A program made the position numbers and the translations under genes. DNA of 64,000 nucleotides, from the NCBI RefSeq assembly GCF_026157085.1, contig NZ_JANPVN010000001.1:1922001-1986000 (forward strand), written 5' to 3'. Below, one piece after another: positions 14,533 through 24,032 of this stretch. The notes beneath the pieces are model-generated. The model was not told the origin of the DNA. It ran no database searches and saw only the letters and a list, made by a program, of their open reading frames with translations. Source of the stretch: Sphingomicrobium arenosum (GTDB lineage Bacteria > Pseudomonadota > Alphaproteobacteria > Sphingomonadales > Sphingomonadaceae). How positions within the stretch are numbered: the stretch's first letter is position 1; each line of letters starts with the position of its first letter.

Positions 14533-15774
14533 ATGGCCCGCAGCGACGAACAGCCAAGGCCCGATCTCGGCAAATCCTATACGGCGACCCGTAGCCTGAC
14601 GCTCGACCTCGCGGCACCCCTGTCCGATGCCGACGCCACGCTCCAGCCGCACCCCGACGCCAGCCCCGCAAAATGGCATCTCGCGCATACGACATGGTTC
14701 TTCGAGACCTTCATCCTGCGCGATCATGTCCCCGGCTACGCGTTGTTCGACGAGGCGTGGCCTTTCCTCTTCAACAGCTATTACGAGGGCGAGGGCGAGC
14801 GCCATGCCCGCGCCTGCCGCGGCATGATCAGCCGCCCCAGCCTCGATGAGATCCGCGCCTATCGCGCCCATGTCGACGCCGCGCTTCTGGCCGCCCTGCC
14901 CGGCTTTGCGCCCGAGGTGCGCAGCCTGGTCGAGCTCGGCATCCACCACGAGCAACAGCATCAGGAGCTGTTCCTCACCGACATTCTCGCGACCTTGCAC
15001 GAAAACCCGCTCGATCCCGTTTACATGGACGGCCCCGCCGTGGCCGAGGGCAGCGCCCCGCCGCTCGGCTGGACGCGCCATGACGGCGGCGAGGTCGAGA
15101 TCGGCGATGACGGCACCGGCTTCAGCTTCGACTGCGAGCGCCCGCGCCACCCCACCCTCCTCCAGCCCTTCGAGATCGCCGATCGGCTCGTGACGCAGGG
15201 CGAATGGGCCGCCTTCATGCAAGACGGCGGCTATTCCACGCCCGGCCTCTGGCTGTCCGACGGCTGGGCCTGGGTGTGCGACAACAAGGTCGAAAGCCCG
15301 CTCTACTGGGCCTGCGAGGATGGGCACTGGACCCGCTTCACCCTCTCGGGCCGCCGCGCAATCGAGCCCGCGCTCCCCGTCACCCACATCAGCTATTACG
15401 AAGCCGAGGCCTATGCCCGCTGGGCAGGCGCGCGCCTGCCGACCGAGGCCGAATGGGAAGCCGTTTTCGGCAATGCCGACGCGCACGCGGGCAACCAGCT
15501 CGATGCCGCCGCTCCCGTCATGCCCGACGGCACCCCCGGCCCCTTCGGCGATGCGTGGGAATGGACCGGCAGCGCCTATCTCCCCTACCCCGGCTTTGCC
15601 CCCGAGGAAGGCACGGTGGGCGAGTATAACGGCAAGTTCATGTGCGGCCAGTTCGTCCTGAAAGGCGCATCCTGCGCCACCCCGCGCGGTCACGCCCGCG
15701 CCTCCTATCGCAACTTCTTCTATCCCCAGCAGCGCTGGCAGTTCACCGGAGTTCGTCTTGCCCGAAACGCTTGA
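14533..15774 (+). CDS. egtB: Ergothioneine biosynthesis protein EgtB (sulfoxide synthase)
   Basis: A non-haem iron enzyme that joins a thiol substrate to hercynine with oxygen. The 413-residue protein has an N-terminal DinB-like domain with HLAHTTWFFE (H49/H52) and the iron ligands HxxxHxE at H139, H143 and E145, and a C-terminal FGE-sulfatase-like domain with EAYARWAGARLPTEAEWE and SCATPRGHARASYRNFF. The next gene, egtD, makes hercynine, which supports ergothioneine. SenA, a selenoneine enzyme of the same family, is a less likely alternative because its partner genes are absent. Confidence 0.93.
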   Translation: MARSDEQPRPDLGKSYTATRSLTLDLAAPLSDADATLQPHPDASPAKWHLAHTTWFFETFILRDHVPGYALFDEAWPFLFNSYYEGEGERHARACRGMISRPSLDEIRAYRAHVDAALLAALPGFAPEVRSLVELGIHHEQQHQELFLTDILATLHENPLDPVYMDGPAVAEGSAPPLGWTRHDGGEVEIGDDGTGFSFDCERPRHPTLLQPFEIADRLVTQGEWAAFMQDGGYSTPGLWLSDGWAWVCDNKVESPLYWACEDGHWTRFTLSGRRAIEPALPVTHISYYEAEAYARWAGARLPTEAEWEAVFGNADAHAGNQLDAAAPVMPDGTPGPFGDAWEWTGSAYLPYPGFAPEEGTVGEYNGKFMCGQFVLKGASCATPRGHARASYRNFFYPQQRWQFTGVRLARNA

Positions 15775-16732
15775 GGCGGAAACGCCGACCACCGCCGATC
15801 CCGCCTTTCGCGAGGACGTCCTGAACGGGCTCGCCCAAGCCCAGCCCGCCGTGCCCGCGCGCTGGCTCTATGATCGGCGCGGCAGTGAACTGTTCGACGA
15901 CATCACCCGGCTCGAGGAATATTATCCGACGCGGACCGAGACCGCGATCATGCGCGATAATGCCGCCGCCATCGCTGCCGCGGCCGGCACCGGCGGCGCG
16001 CTGATCGAATTCGGTGCCGGGTCGGCGACCAAGACCCCGCTGATAATCGACGCGCTCCGACCCGATCATTATGTGCCGATCGACATCTCGGGCGACTATC
16101 TGCGCGCCTCGGCCGCCGCGCTGCAAGCGGACCACCCCGACCTCGCCATCGACCCGGTCGCGGCCGACTTCACCAAGCCCTTCGACCTTCCGCGGGAGAT
16201 CGCCGGCCTTGATCGGATCGGCTTCTTCCCGGGCTCCACCATCGGCAATTTCGTCCCGCGCAGCGCGACCGACCTCCTGCGTACCTTCCGCGATATTCTG
16301 CGCGACGGGTCGAGGCTCCTCATCGGCATGGACCGCATCAAGGACTTGGATCGCCTGCGCGCCGCCTATGACGATCGCGAAGGCGTCACCGCCGCGTTCA
16401 ACAAGAATCTCCTCACCCGCATGAAGCGCGAACTGGGCGCCGAGGTGGACGAGGACGCCTTCGTCCACGAAGGGCGTTGGAACGAGATGCTGGGCCGCAT
16501 CGAAATGCACCTCGTCGCCGTCCGCGACACGGTCATCACGCTCGACGGGCATCGATTCGCCTTCCCCGAGGGCGCCACCATCCATACCGAAAACAGTCAC
16601 AAGTACGGCCCGCGCGGCGCGCGTTGCCTGCTGCTTGCGGGCGGCTGGACCCCGACGCACGAATGGACCGACGCGAACCACGATTTCGCCTTCATCCTCG
16701 CCGAAGCGCAGCCCAACCGCTTCGCGCCCTGA
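15758..16732 (+). CDS. egtD: L-histidine N(alpha)-methyltransferase EgtD
   Basis: A SAM-dependent enzyme that trimethylates histidine to hercynine. At 324 residues it has the normal length. Typical stretches are PARWLYDRRGSELFDDIT, the SAM loop IEFGAGSATKTPLI, PIDISGDYL, GFFPGSTIGNF and IHTENSHKY. The frame opens with TTG at 15758 inside egtB (17-base overlap), with GGAG at suitable distance, so the two are translationally coupled. No egtA, egtC or egtE is in the window. Confidence 0.93.
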   Translation: MPETLEAETPTTADPAFREDVLNGLAQAQPAVPARWLYDRRGSELFDDITRLEEYYPTRTETAIMRDNAAAIAAAAGTGGALIEFGAGSATKTPLIIDALRPDHYVPIDISGDYLRASAAALQADHPDLAIDPVAADFTKPFDLPREIAGLDRIGFFPGSTIGNFVPRSATDLLRTFRDILRDGSRLLIGMDRIKDLDRLRAAYDDREGVTAAFNKNLLTRMKRELGAEVDEDAFVHEGRWNEMLGRIEMHLVAVRDTVITLDGHRFAFPEGATIHTENSHKYGPRGARCLLLAGGWTPTHEWTDANHDFAFILAEAQPNRFAP

Positions 16733-16792
16733 TCGCCTTTCCGGCGACGAGCGATGTTGCAGGTGCACATGGGGACGGCTAAGCCGTAGACC

Positions 16793-17101
16793 ATGATCTA
16801 TGCACTCGTCGGTATCGTCTCGCTCCTGCTCACCGCGCTCCTCTGGGTGGTGATCGCGCAGGTCATCATCAGCTGGCTGTTCGTCTTCAAGGTGCTCGAC
16901 CCCTACAGCCGCACCGTCGCGACCATCGTCGAGGTGCTCGAGCGCATCACCGCGCCCATCTATCGGCCGATCCGCAAGATCATGCCCGATTTCGGACCCA
17001 TCGACCTGTCGCCCATGGTGGTGCTGTTCGGTATCTGGATTATCCGCGACAACCTCCTGCCCGGCCTGCTTCTCGAGCTCGGGCCGACGGTGGTCCGATG
17101 A
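16793..17101 (+). CDS. YggT family membrane protein
   Basis: A 102-residue inner-membrane protein with two TM segments (residues about 4-30 and 74-92) and the YggT core [23 protein letters not shown]. YggT proteins are linked to cell division or osmotic stress in some bacteria, without a defined activity. The folD start overlaps its stop (ATGA). Confidence 0.92.
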   Translation: MIYALVGIVSLLLTALLWVVIAQVIISWLFVFKVLDPYSRTVATIVEVLERITAPIYRPIRKIMPDFGPIDLSPMVVLFGIWIIRDNLLPGLLLELGPTVVR

Positions 17102-18018
17102 GCCCAGCACTCCCGACCGGAGGCCCCACGCGCGGACGCGCGATCGATGGCAAGGCCGCCGCCGCCGCGCTGCGCGAAAAGGTCGCCGAGGCCGCGCGCG
17201 AATTCTCGCGCAAGGCGCTGCGAAAGCCCGGCCTGCACGTCGTCCTCGTCGGCGAGGACCCGGCATCGTCCGTCTATGTCGGTGCCAAGGAAAAGGCGCT
17301 GAATGCCGCCGGGATGACCGGCGCGGTCCACCGCCTGCCCACCGACACCAGCGAAGGCGACCTCCTCGGCCTGGTGCGCAAGTTGAACAGCGATCCCGCG
17401 GTCGACGGCATCCTCGTCCAGCTCCCGCTGCCATCGCACCTCGATGAAGCCAAGGTGCTCGACACCATCGATCCGGCAAAGGATGTCGACGGCTTCCATG
17501 TCGTCAACGCCGGCAAGCTCGCGGTCGGCAAGGACGCGCTTGTCCCCTGCACGCCGGCAGGCTGCATCCGCCTCCTCAAGGCGGAGCGCGGCGACCTCAG
17601 CGGCCTTCACGCCGTCGTCATCGGCCGCTCGAACATCGTCGGCAAGCCGATGGCGCAGTTGCTCCTCGCCGAAAACGCCACCGTCACCATCGCGCACAGC
17701 CGCACGCGCAACCTGCCCGAATTGGCGAAGACCGCCGACATTCTCGTTGCCGCCGTCGGTCGCCCGGAAATGGTCAAGGGCGACTGGGTCAAGGAGGGCG
17801 CCACCGTCATCGACGTCGGTATCAACCGCCTGCCCCCCGCCGAGGAGGGCGGCAAGGGCAAGCTGGTCGGCGACGTCGCCTATGACGAGGCCGCGAAGCA
17901 CGCCGCCGCCATCACCCCCGTTCCCGGCGGCGTCGGGCCGATGACCATCGCCATGCTGCTTGCCAACACGCTCGCCGCCGCCCATGCGCGCGAAGGTTTC
18001 GAAGCGCCGTCGCTTTGA
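17098..18018 (+). CDS. folD: Bifunctional methylenetetrahydrofolate dehydrogenase/cyclohydrolase
   Basis: Interconverts 5,10-methylene- and 10-formyl-tetrahydrofolate in the cytoplasm. At 306 residues it is standard. Markers are [17 protein letters not shown] with the catalytic Lys in the YVxxK motif, [15 protein letters not shown], the NADP region [16 protein letters not shown] and the [18 protein letters not shown] signature near the C-terminus. It overlaps yggT (ATGA) upstream and the next gene's TTG downstream. Confidence 0.97.
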   Translation: MSPALPTGGPTRGRAIDGKAAAAALREKVAEAAREFSRKALRKPGLHVVLVGEDPASSVYVGAKEKALNAAGMTGAVHRLPTDTSEGDLLGLVRKLNSDPAVDGILVQLPLPSHLDEAKVLDTIDPAKDVDGFHVVNAGKLAVGKDALVPCTPAGCIRLLKAERGDLSGLHAVVIGRSNIVGKPMAQLLLAENATVTIAHSRTRNLPELAKTADILVAAVGRPEMVKGDWVKEGATVIDVGINRLPPAEEGGKGKLVGDVAYDEAAKHAAAITPVPGGVGPMTIAMLLANTLAAAHAREGFEAPSL

Positions 18019-19241
18019 TCCTCGCCGCGCTCCTCCTCGCGGCTGAGCCCGGCCCGGCGACCGCCGTGGAGGCCGAACGCGCTTTCGCCGCGGACGCGCT
18101 CGACCATGGGCAATGGCAGGCTTTCGCCACTTGGGCGGCCGAGGATGCCGTGCTCGTCGGGCGCACCGTGGTGGGGGCCCGCGCGCTCGCCACCGTCCTC
18201 GCTGCGCAGGGCGAACCCGAACAGGCGATCCGCTGGTGGCCCACGCTTGGTATCACCAGCTGCGATGGCGCTTTTGCCATCAACAGCGGCCCCTATGTCG
18301 ATCCCGGCAGCAACGGCGTCGGGCGTTTTCACACCGGCTGGCGGAAGGGCGAGGAGGGCTGGCGCTACATTCTCGACATGGGAATGGAGGCCGACGCCCC
18401 CGTGACCGGCCCGGTTGAGTCCCCCGCCATCGCCTGCACTGACCTGCCCGCCTACGAGCCACCCATCACCTTCGAGGCCGAGCGCGCCAGCGGCGGCATC
18501 GCCATGTCCCCCGACGCCAGCCTTAAGTGGGAATGGCGCATCGGCCAGTGGGACGATGAAATGGCCCCACACCGCCTGTTCCGCGCCTGGGCGTGGGACG
18601 GCGCGGCCTATGCGCCGCTAATCGAGACGCTGCGCCCTATCGCCGACGGCAGCGGCAACCGCACCGTCTCCGCCGTGCAGGCCGAGGTCGCCATGGCCGC
18701 GCTGGCCGAGCATGCCGGGCAATGGGCCGCGCTCGATGCCTTCGGCGATGACGAGACCGTCATGCTCGCCTCGACCATCCAGAATATTCGCAAGCGCGCC
18801 GCTCATGACGCCGCGCTCCCCGAGCCGCCTCCGCCCGCCCCGCGCTGGTGGCCGCTCGAGAGCCATGTCAGCTGCGATTCCACGCTCGCGCTCAACACCA
18901 GCGGCTGGCGGATGCACGATGGCGGCTACGGCCTCCTCTACACGCTGTGGACGCGTCCCGACACCGCCGCGGGCTGGACGCTCGAGGCGATCGTGCCCGC
19001 CAATGGCGAGCCCGGGGCGCCGGGTAACCTGCCCGACCCCGTCGTCGCCGCCTGCCAAGGCACGCCGCCGCCGGTCGAACCGCGCAGCCTCGCCCCGGTC
19101 GAGGAACGTCAATTCGCCTCCGCTGACGGCACCATGACGGTGGTGTGGAGTTACGAACTCATGCAACCCATCCCGCGCCTCCATGTGCACCAGTGGGACG
19201 GCACGACCCGCGCGCTCACCCTCGACATCAGGGTCCAGTAA
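18015..19241 (+). CDS. Hypothetical protein with two tandem ~190-residue repeats
   Basis: A 408-residue protein that begins at a TTG overlapping the folD stop (TTGA) with a short hydrophobic N-terminus that may be a signal peptide. It is an internal duplication: residues about 17-212 and 217-408 share the order (AE..A..A..HGQW / AEHAGQW), RWWP then SCD..(F/L)A(I/L)N, a Gly-rich turn, GW(R/T) and a terminal W-D-G-T/A strand region. The first half resembles NTF2-like proteins weakly (EDAVLVG). I do not recognise the family. It is followed with one-base overlap by marC. Confidence 0.75.
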   Translation: MILAALLLAAEPGPATAVEAERAFAADALDHGQWQAFATWAAEDAVLVGRTVVGARALATVLAAQGEPEQAIRWWPTLGITSCDGAFAINSGPYVDPGSNGVGRFHTGWRKGEEGWRYILDMGMEADAPVTGPVESPAIACTDLPAYEPPITFEAERASGGIAMSPDASLKWEWRIGQWDDEMAPHRLFRAWAWDGAAYAPLIETLRPIADGSGNRTVSAVQAEVAMAALAEHAGQWAALDAFGDDETVMLASTIQNIRKRAAHDAALPEPPPPAPRWWPLESHVSCDSTLALNTSGWRMHDGGYGLLYTLWTRPDTAAGWTLEAIVPANGEPGAPGNLPDPVVAACQGTPPPVEPRSLAPVEERQFASADGTMTVVWSYELMQPIPRLHVHQWDGTTRALTLDIRVQ

Positions 19242-19891
19242 TGACCGCCAGCCTCCTCGCCCTCTTTTCCTCGGCCTTCGTGACCTTCCTTGTCATCGTT
19301 GACCCGCCCGGCAATGCGCCGATCTTTGCCGGCCTTACCCGCGACGCCTCGGCCGCCGATCGTCGTCGAATGGCGATCCGCGCCGCGATCGTCGCCTGGT
19401 TCATCCTCCTCTTCTTCGCCTTCCTCGGCGAACCCTTGCTCGACGCGTTGGGCATCAGCCTCGCCGCCTTCCGCATCGCGGGCGGCATCATGCTGTTCAT
19501 TATCGCGCTCGACATGGTGTTCGAAAAACGCACCGAGCGCCGCGAGAACCGCGCGCACGAGATCGAAGGCACCCCCGAGGCCGAAGACGTCTCGGTCTTC
19601 CCCATGGCCATCCCGATGATCGCCGGGCCCGGCACCATCGCCGCCATCATGCTCTACATGGCCGAGGCCACGACCTTTGCCGAGCGCATGGTCATCACCG
19701 GCGCGATGACGCTGACCATCCTCATCACCATGATCGCGCTGCTCGCCGCCGGGCCGCTCATGAAGCTCATGGGCGCAAAGTTGGAAGCGATGATCACGCG
19801 CCTCCTCGGCGTCATCCTCGCCGCGCTGGCCAGCCAGTTCGTCATCGACGGCATCGCCGCCGCTCTGATCAGCGAACTGCAAACACTCTGA
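19241..19891 (+). CDS. MarC family integral membrane protein
   Basis: A 216-residue inner-membrane protein with six TM helices and two half-repeats. The signatures IVDPPGNAPIFAGLT and FPMAIPMIAGPGTIAAIMLY are characteristic of MarC/UPF0056. The family's function is unknown. The ATG overlaps the previous stop by one base. Its 3' end overlaps the convergent gene by 23 bases. Confidence 0.93.
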   Translation: MTASLLALFSSAFVTFLVIVDPPGNAPIFAGLTRDASAADRRRMAIRAAIVAWFILLFFAFLGEPLLDALGISLAAFRIAGGIMLFIIALDMVFEKRTERRENRAHEIEGTPEAEDVSVFPMAIPMIAGPGTIAAIMLYMAEATTFAERMVITGAMTLTILITMIALLAAGPLMKLMGAKLEAMITRLLGVILAALASQFVIDGIAAALISELQTL

Positions 19892-21689
19892 TCGGCAGCC
19901 CTTCGAGGAACGGCTCCTCGACCGGTTCGAGCCAGTCGGGCGTCTCGCCGCGCAGCAAGCGCGCCTCGAGCTGGTCGCTGGCAGGCGGCGCATCGCCCGG
20001 CGCGCGCTCGTCGCAGATCATCAGATAGTCGGCCCCATAATGACGCACCGTGCGCGCGGCGTCCTCGGCCTCGGCGGACGGCGATTGCAGTACCGACAAG
20101 ACATGGCCGATTGCCTCGTCGTTGCGGTGATAGGGACCGGTGATCGTGTCGTGATGCGTCAGCACGAGAAGGCGCGGCGCGAGGTCGATATGGGTGAAGA
20201 CAGTCGACGGCTCGATCCGATTGAGCAACCCCATCACCCGCGCTTCCTTGCAGAAGAGCACGCCCTCCCCATTGGTCTTGCCCGCCGTCTCCAGCGAGGT
20301 GCGAGTGCGCTCCTTGGTCTTTTCCTCGGCGCTCATCGGCAGCACATGCGCAAGGATCGGTGCCAGCGCGCCGATGCCGAGCACCACCACCGCATAGGTG
20401 CCAAGGATGCGCACCACCGCCGACCCCGCCGCCAGCGTGCGCGGCAGGAGGAGCGTGACGAACAGCGCCGCGCCCGGAATGGCAAGCAGCTGCGCCGCCG
20501 CCCCGGCTCGCACCTGCCAGAACAACAGGCTCGTCGCGACCAGCGCGGGCAACGCGACGATCAGGATCCGCCGCCGCTGATCGCCGTCCTTGGGGCCTAG
20601 CCACCAGCCGACCGCATAACCCGCCAGCCCGACCCCCACCGGCAACAGCGCCACGAAGGCGAGGCGCGGGCTGTGCGTCTGCACCCCGCGCGCTTCGGTC
20701 ACCCGGTCGAGCCATAGCGCGCTGACTTCCGCCGACACGCCCTCGAGCCGGGTCAGGCACTGCGGAAAGGCGAGCGCGTGATAAACAGCGATGCCCACGC
20801 CTGCGAGCCCCGCCATCAGCAGCCTACGCCGCCAGTCCGCCGGGCTCGCCCAGGCCAATGCGAATGCCGCCGCCCCCGCGAGCAGCATGTCCGACAGCCA
20901 CACCGGCGTCAGCGCATCGCAAAGGAGTGCGCGATTGGCCTCGGATGCGAACAGCGCGAAACCGATCGCGCAGCCCCCCGCAAGGCTCGCGCCATAGCTC
21001 GCCAAGCGCCGCGATTCCTCGGCGCGCCACACCCAGCCGAGCACCAGCCCCGCGCCGATCAGCGCCAGCGGGACCAGCAATTCCAGTCCGATCACCAGCG
21101 ACGCCGCCGTTCCCAGCCCCGCGACGATCCCGCCGCGCCGCGCCTGCGGATCGACCGCGCCCGCCAGCACCCAGGCGAGGCAGGCGAGCTGCCAGCCATG
21201 ATGGTCGATCCGCAAGGGCATGAAGGTCGCCACCGCCAGCGAGGCGAAGATCATTGCCACGACGGCGGGCTGCCAGCCCTTGGGTCCCGCGACCCGCCGC
21301 GCGACGAGCGCGACCCCGAGCATGGTGACGAGCAGCGCGACCAGTGGCACCACCGTCGCCGCGAACATCTCGGCGCGATCCTGGCCGACGAAGGGTTCGG
21401 CCAGCATGATGAGACCGGCGAGCGGCAGGTCGACCAGCCGCGACCAGTGGATGTCGGCGCCCTCGGGGCTGAGCATTCGATATTGGCGCAGGTCGTACCA
21501 ACCCTGCCCGGCCAGCCAGTCGCGTACCTGCAGGAGCCGCAGATTGTCGTCGGTGTCGCGCAGGTTCAGCGTGGCGATGGCGACGGCATTGGTCGCGGTA
21601 ACGATGCTCGTGAAAAGCATCCACACCAGCATCGTGCCGACGACCCAGCGCCGCTCCATCACGTCACGCAACAACCCGAGCATTGTCAT
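19869..21689 (-). CDS. Large polytopic membrane protein, GT-C glycosyltransferase-like
   Basis: A 606-residue protein with about twelve TM helices and a soluble C-terminal part of ~170 residues. After TM1 an acidic cluster RDTDDNLRLLQVRDWL (D45, D47, D48) and then GADIHWSRLVDLPLAG resemble the first periplasmic loop DxD motif of STT3/PMT-like GT-C enzymes. The C-terminal domain has conserved Cys (CKEA, CDERA) and His. I recall homologues mis-annotated as AcrB-family. It opens divergently from gtrA/GT2 genes, suggesting a sugar-lipid using transferase. Specific substrate unknown. Confidence 0.75.
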   Translation of the reverse strand: MTMLGLLRDVMERRWVVGTMLVWMLFTSIVTATNAVAIATLNLRDTDDNLRLLQVRDWLAGQGWYDLRQYRMLSPEGADIHWSRLVDLPLAGLIMLAEPFVGQDRAEMFAATVVPLVALLVTMLGVALVARRVAGPKGWQPAVVAMIFASLAVATFMPLRIDHHGWQLACLAWVLAGAVDPQARRGGIVAGLGTAASLVIGLELLVPLALIGAGLVLGWVWRAEESRRLASYGASLAGGCAIGFALFASEANRALLCDALTPVWLSDMLLAGAAAFALAWASPADWRRRLLMAGLAGVGIAVYHALAFPQCLTRLEGVSAEVSALWLDRVTEARGVQTHSPRLAFVALLPVGVGLAGYAVGWWLGPKDGDQRRRILIVALPALVATSLLFWQVRAGAAAQLLAIPGAALFVTLLLPRTLAAGSAVVRILGTYAVVVLGIGALAPILAHVLPMSAEEKTKERTRTSLETAGKTNGEGVLFCKEARVMGLLNRIEPSTVFTHIDLAPRLLVLTHHDTITGPYHRNDEAIGHVLSVLQSPSAEAEDAARTVRHYGADYLMICDERAPGDAPPASDQLEARLLRGETPDWLEPVEEPFLEGLPIRVFAVR

Positions 21690-21841
21690 CCCCCGCCCTT
21701 GTCAAGCTCGACCATCCCCGAGCCTCTTGCCCCATGCAAGCGAAAAGCCTGCGCGCCAAAATCTTTAGAAGCCGTTTACCATGGGGGTGGCACAAGACGC
21801 GAAAGCAGCTAGATTCGCCGATCGGGGGGACGACAGGAATA

Positions 21842-22267
21842 ATGGAAGCGGCAATGCGCGAGGCGTGGGACAGGCTCGATCCGGAGCGGCAGGCCGTGCT
21901 GGTACAGGTCGTGCGCTATGCCGCGACCGGCTTCGCCATCACCTTGGGCGTGGCACTAGCCTATTGGGTGCTCGCCCATTGGATCGACCCCAATCTGTCG
22001 CTCCTCCTCGTCTTCATCGTCTTCAATTTCATTTCCTACGCGCTGCACGGCGCGATCAGCTTCAAGGGTCATGGCAGCCGCGACAATCCGGCGCGCCGCA
22101 ACCTTCGCTTCGCCATCGTCAACATCGCGGGCTTCGCGGTGAACCAGTTCTGGATCTGGCTGCTCGTCAAGGAGATGGGCGGCCCGACATGGTGGCCGAC
22201 CGTGCCGCTGGTGCTGGTCACCCCGTGGCTGACGTTCGCGCTGCATCGCAAATGGGTCTACGCATGA
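21842..22267 (+). CDS. GtrA family membrane protein (putative lipid-linked sugar flippase)
   Basis: A 141-residue protein with four TM helices and the GtrA pattern RYAATGFAITLGVALAYWVL, NFISYALHGAISFKG, and a C-terminal FALHRKWVYA. GtrA proteins are thought to flip undecaprenyl-phosphate-linked sugars. The start at 21842 is preferred (AGGA five bases upstream); longer in-phase starts exist but add a non-conserved tail. The GT2 gene follows with an ATGA overlap, as in gtrAB pairs. Confidence 0.88.
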   Translation: MEAAMREAWDRLDPERQAVLVQVVRYAATGFAITLGVALAYWVLAHWIDPNLSLLLVFIVFNFISYALHGAISFKGHGSRDNPARRNLRFAIVNIAGFAVNQFWIWLLVKEMGGPTWWPTVPLVLVTPWLTFALHRKWVYA

Positions 22268-23232
22268 ACATGATGGACAAGATCGCCCCGCCCCAGCTCA
22301 CCCTGCTCGTGCCGGTCAAGGACGAGGAAGAGGCCATTCCCGCCTTTCTCGCCACCATCGTCCCGCTCTTGGAAGCGCTCGACGATCCCGCGGCGAAAAG
22401 CTTCGAGATCCTGTTTGTCGACGATGGGTCGTCCGACGCCACGCTCCCCCTCATTCGCGCCGCCGCCGCGAAGGACCCGAGGGTCCGTGGTCTCTCGCTG
22501 TCGCGCAATTTCGGCAAGGAAGCCGCGCTAACCGCCGGCATCGACCATGCCCGTGGGGCATCCGTCATCCCCTATGACGTCGATATGCAGGACCCGCCCT
22601 CGGCAATTGCCCCGATGCTCGCGAAATGGCGCGAAGGGCATGAAGTCGTCGTCGGCGTGCGCGACAACCGCGAGAGCGACGGGCTCCTCAAGCGCTGGAG
22701 CGCGGGGGCTTATTACCGCACCCACAATGCCCTTTCGAAGGACAAGATCCCCGAACATGCGGGCGATTTCCGCCTGCTCGATCGCAAGGTCGTCGAGGTC
22801 ATCCGCGGCCTGCCCGAGCGCAATCGGTTCATGAAGGGCCTGTTCGGCTGGGCGGGGTTTCGCACCGCCACCGTCAGCTATCGCCGCGAGGAACGCGAGG
22901 CGGGCACCACCAAGTTCGGTTTCTGGAAGCTGTGGACGCTCGCCCTGGACGGCATCACCTCGGCATCGACCGTCCCCTTGCGCATCTGGTCCTATGTCGG
23001 CGGCCTCGTCGCGCTGGGCACGCTCGCTTATGCCGCCTTCATCGTCATCCAGACGATCGTCACCGGGGTGGACGTCCCCGGCTATGCCTCGATCATGGTC
23101 GCCGTGCTCTTCCTCGGCTCGGTCCAGCTCATCAGCCTCGGGATCCTCGGCGAATATGTCGGGCGCATCCTTACCGAAACCAAGCAGCGCCCGCTCTATG
23201 TCGTGGCCGAAACCATCGGAGACAGCGAATGA
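22264..23232 (+). CDS. GT2-family glycosyltransferase, GtrB/dolichyl-phosphate-sugar synthase-like
   Basis: A 322-residue protein: a cytoplasmic GT2 domain with VPVKDEEEAIPAFL, VDDGSSDAT, SRNFGKEAAL, the DxD-like DVDMQDPP and FRLLDRKV, followed by two C-terminal TM helices (about 240-300). This layout matches GtrB-like transferases that load a sugar from a nucleotide onto undecaprenyl phosphate on the inner face of the membrane. The partner GtrA overlaps at the start and the methyltransferase gene at the end (ATGA). Sugar identity is unknown. Confidence 0.9.
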   Translation: MNMMDKIAPPQLTLLVPVKDEEEAIPAFLATIVPLLEALDDPAAKSFEILFVDDGSSDATLPLIRAAAAKDPRVRGLSLSRNFGKEAALTAGIDHARGASVIPYDVDMQDPPSAIAPMLAKWREGHEVVVGVRDNRESDGLLKRWSAGAYYRTHNALSKDKIPEHAGDFRLLDRKVVEVIRGLPERNRFMKGLFGWAGFRTATVSYRREEREAGTTKFGFWKLWTLALDGITSASTVPLRIWSYVGGLVALGTLAYAAFIVIQTIVTGVDVPGYASIMVAVLFLGSVQLISLGILGEYVGRILTETKQRPLYVVAETIGDSE

Positions 23233-24032
23233 CCGCCCCCTCTGCCGCCACCGCCGACATGGCCCCCGACGCCATCCGCGCCGCCGAAGGGTCGGCCGAC
23301 GATGTCGCCTTCCAGCGCAACCTCTACACCGATCCCAACGCCACCCGCCGCCAGCTCCACTGGGACCGCCGCCATTTCGTGATGGACCGCGTGGAGAAAT
23401 ATAGCGCGCCGGGCGACCGGCTGCTCGAGATCGGCGTCGGCTGCGGCATCTTCACCGAGGAAATGGCCGGCCTCGGGCGCCAGGTCGATGCGGTCGACAT
23501 CCACCCCGCCTATCTCGCCAATGTCGAGGGCAAGCCGGGGATCGCCGTCCACAAGAAGGACGCGACGCAAGAGCTCGGCCTCGGCCCGCACAAGCTCGCC
23601 ATCTGCTCCGAGGTCCTCGAACATGTACCTCCCTCGGGTAGCCAGGGCCTGCTCGATGCCGTCTTCGACAGCCTCGAGCCCGGCGGTCACTTCATCCTTA
23701 CCACCCCACAGCGCTGGGCCACCGTGGAACTGATGGCCCGCCTGTTCAAATTCCCCGCCGTCCTCTGGCTCGCGCGCAAAATCTACGGCCATGCCGAGGA
23801 ACTGGGCCATATCAACCTGCTCACCGCAGGCCAGCTGCGCGCCCAGATCGATCGCGCGGGCTTCGAGGTGGTCGACCAGAAGCGCTTCGGCTTCTACCTC
23901 CCGCTCATCGCCGAGGCGGGCGGCAAGCCCGGTGCCAAGCTCCTCAAGGCGCTCGACAAGGCGCTTGCGAAGCTGCCTGTCCTGCGCGGCCTTTTGTGGA
24001 CGCAGGGCTACGTCCTCAGGAAGCCGGCCTGA
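23229..24032 (+). CDS. SAM-dependent methyltransferase (class I)
   Basis: A 267-residue class I methyltransferase. Motif I is LLEIGVGCGIFTEEMA, followed by VDAVDIHPAYL (acidic motif II) and ICSEVLEHVPPSG; residues 120-180 carry the post-motif segment HFILTTPQRW. It overlaps the GT2 gene at the start and the convergent 505-residue protein by 17 bases at the end. Likely modifies the lipid-linked sugar or glycolipid of this cluster; the substrate is not shown by the sequence. Confidence 0.85.
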   Translation: MTAPSAATADMAPDAIRAAEGSADDVAFQRNLYTDPNATRRQLHWDRRHFVMDRVEKYSAPGDRLLEIGVGCGIFTEEMAGLGRQVDAVDIHPAYLANVEGKPGIAVHKKDATQELGLGPHKLAICSEVLEHVPPSGSQGLLDAVFDSLEPGGHFILTTPQRWATVELMARLFKFPAVLWLARKIYGHAEELGHINLLTAGQLRAQIDRAGFEVVDQKRFGFYLPLIAEAGGKPGAKLLKALDKALAKLPVLRGLLWTQGYVLRKPA

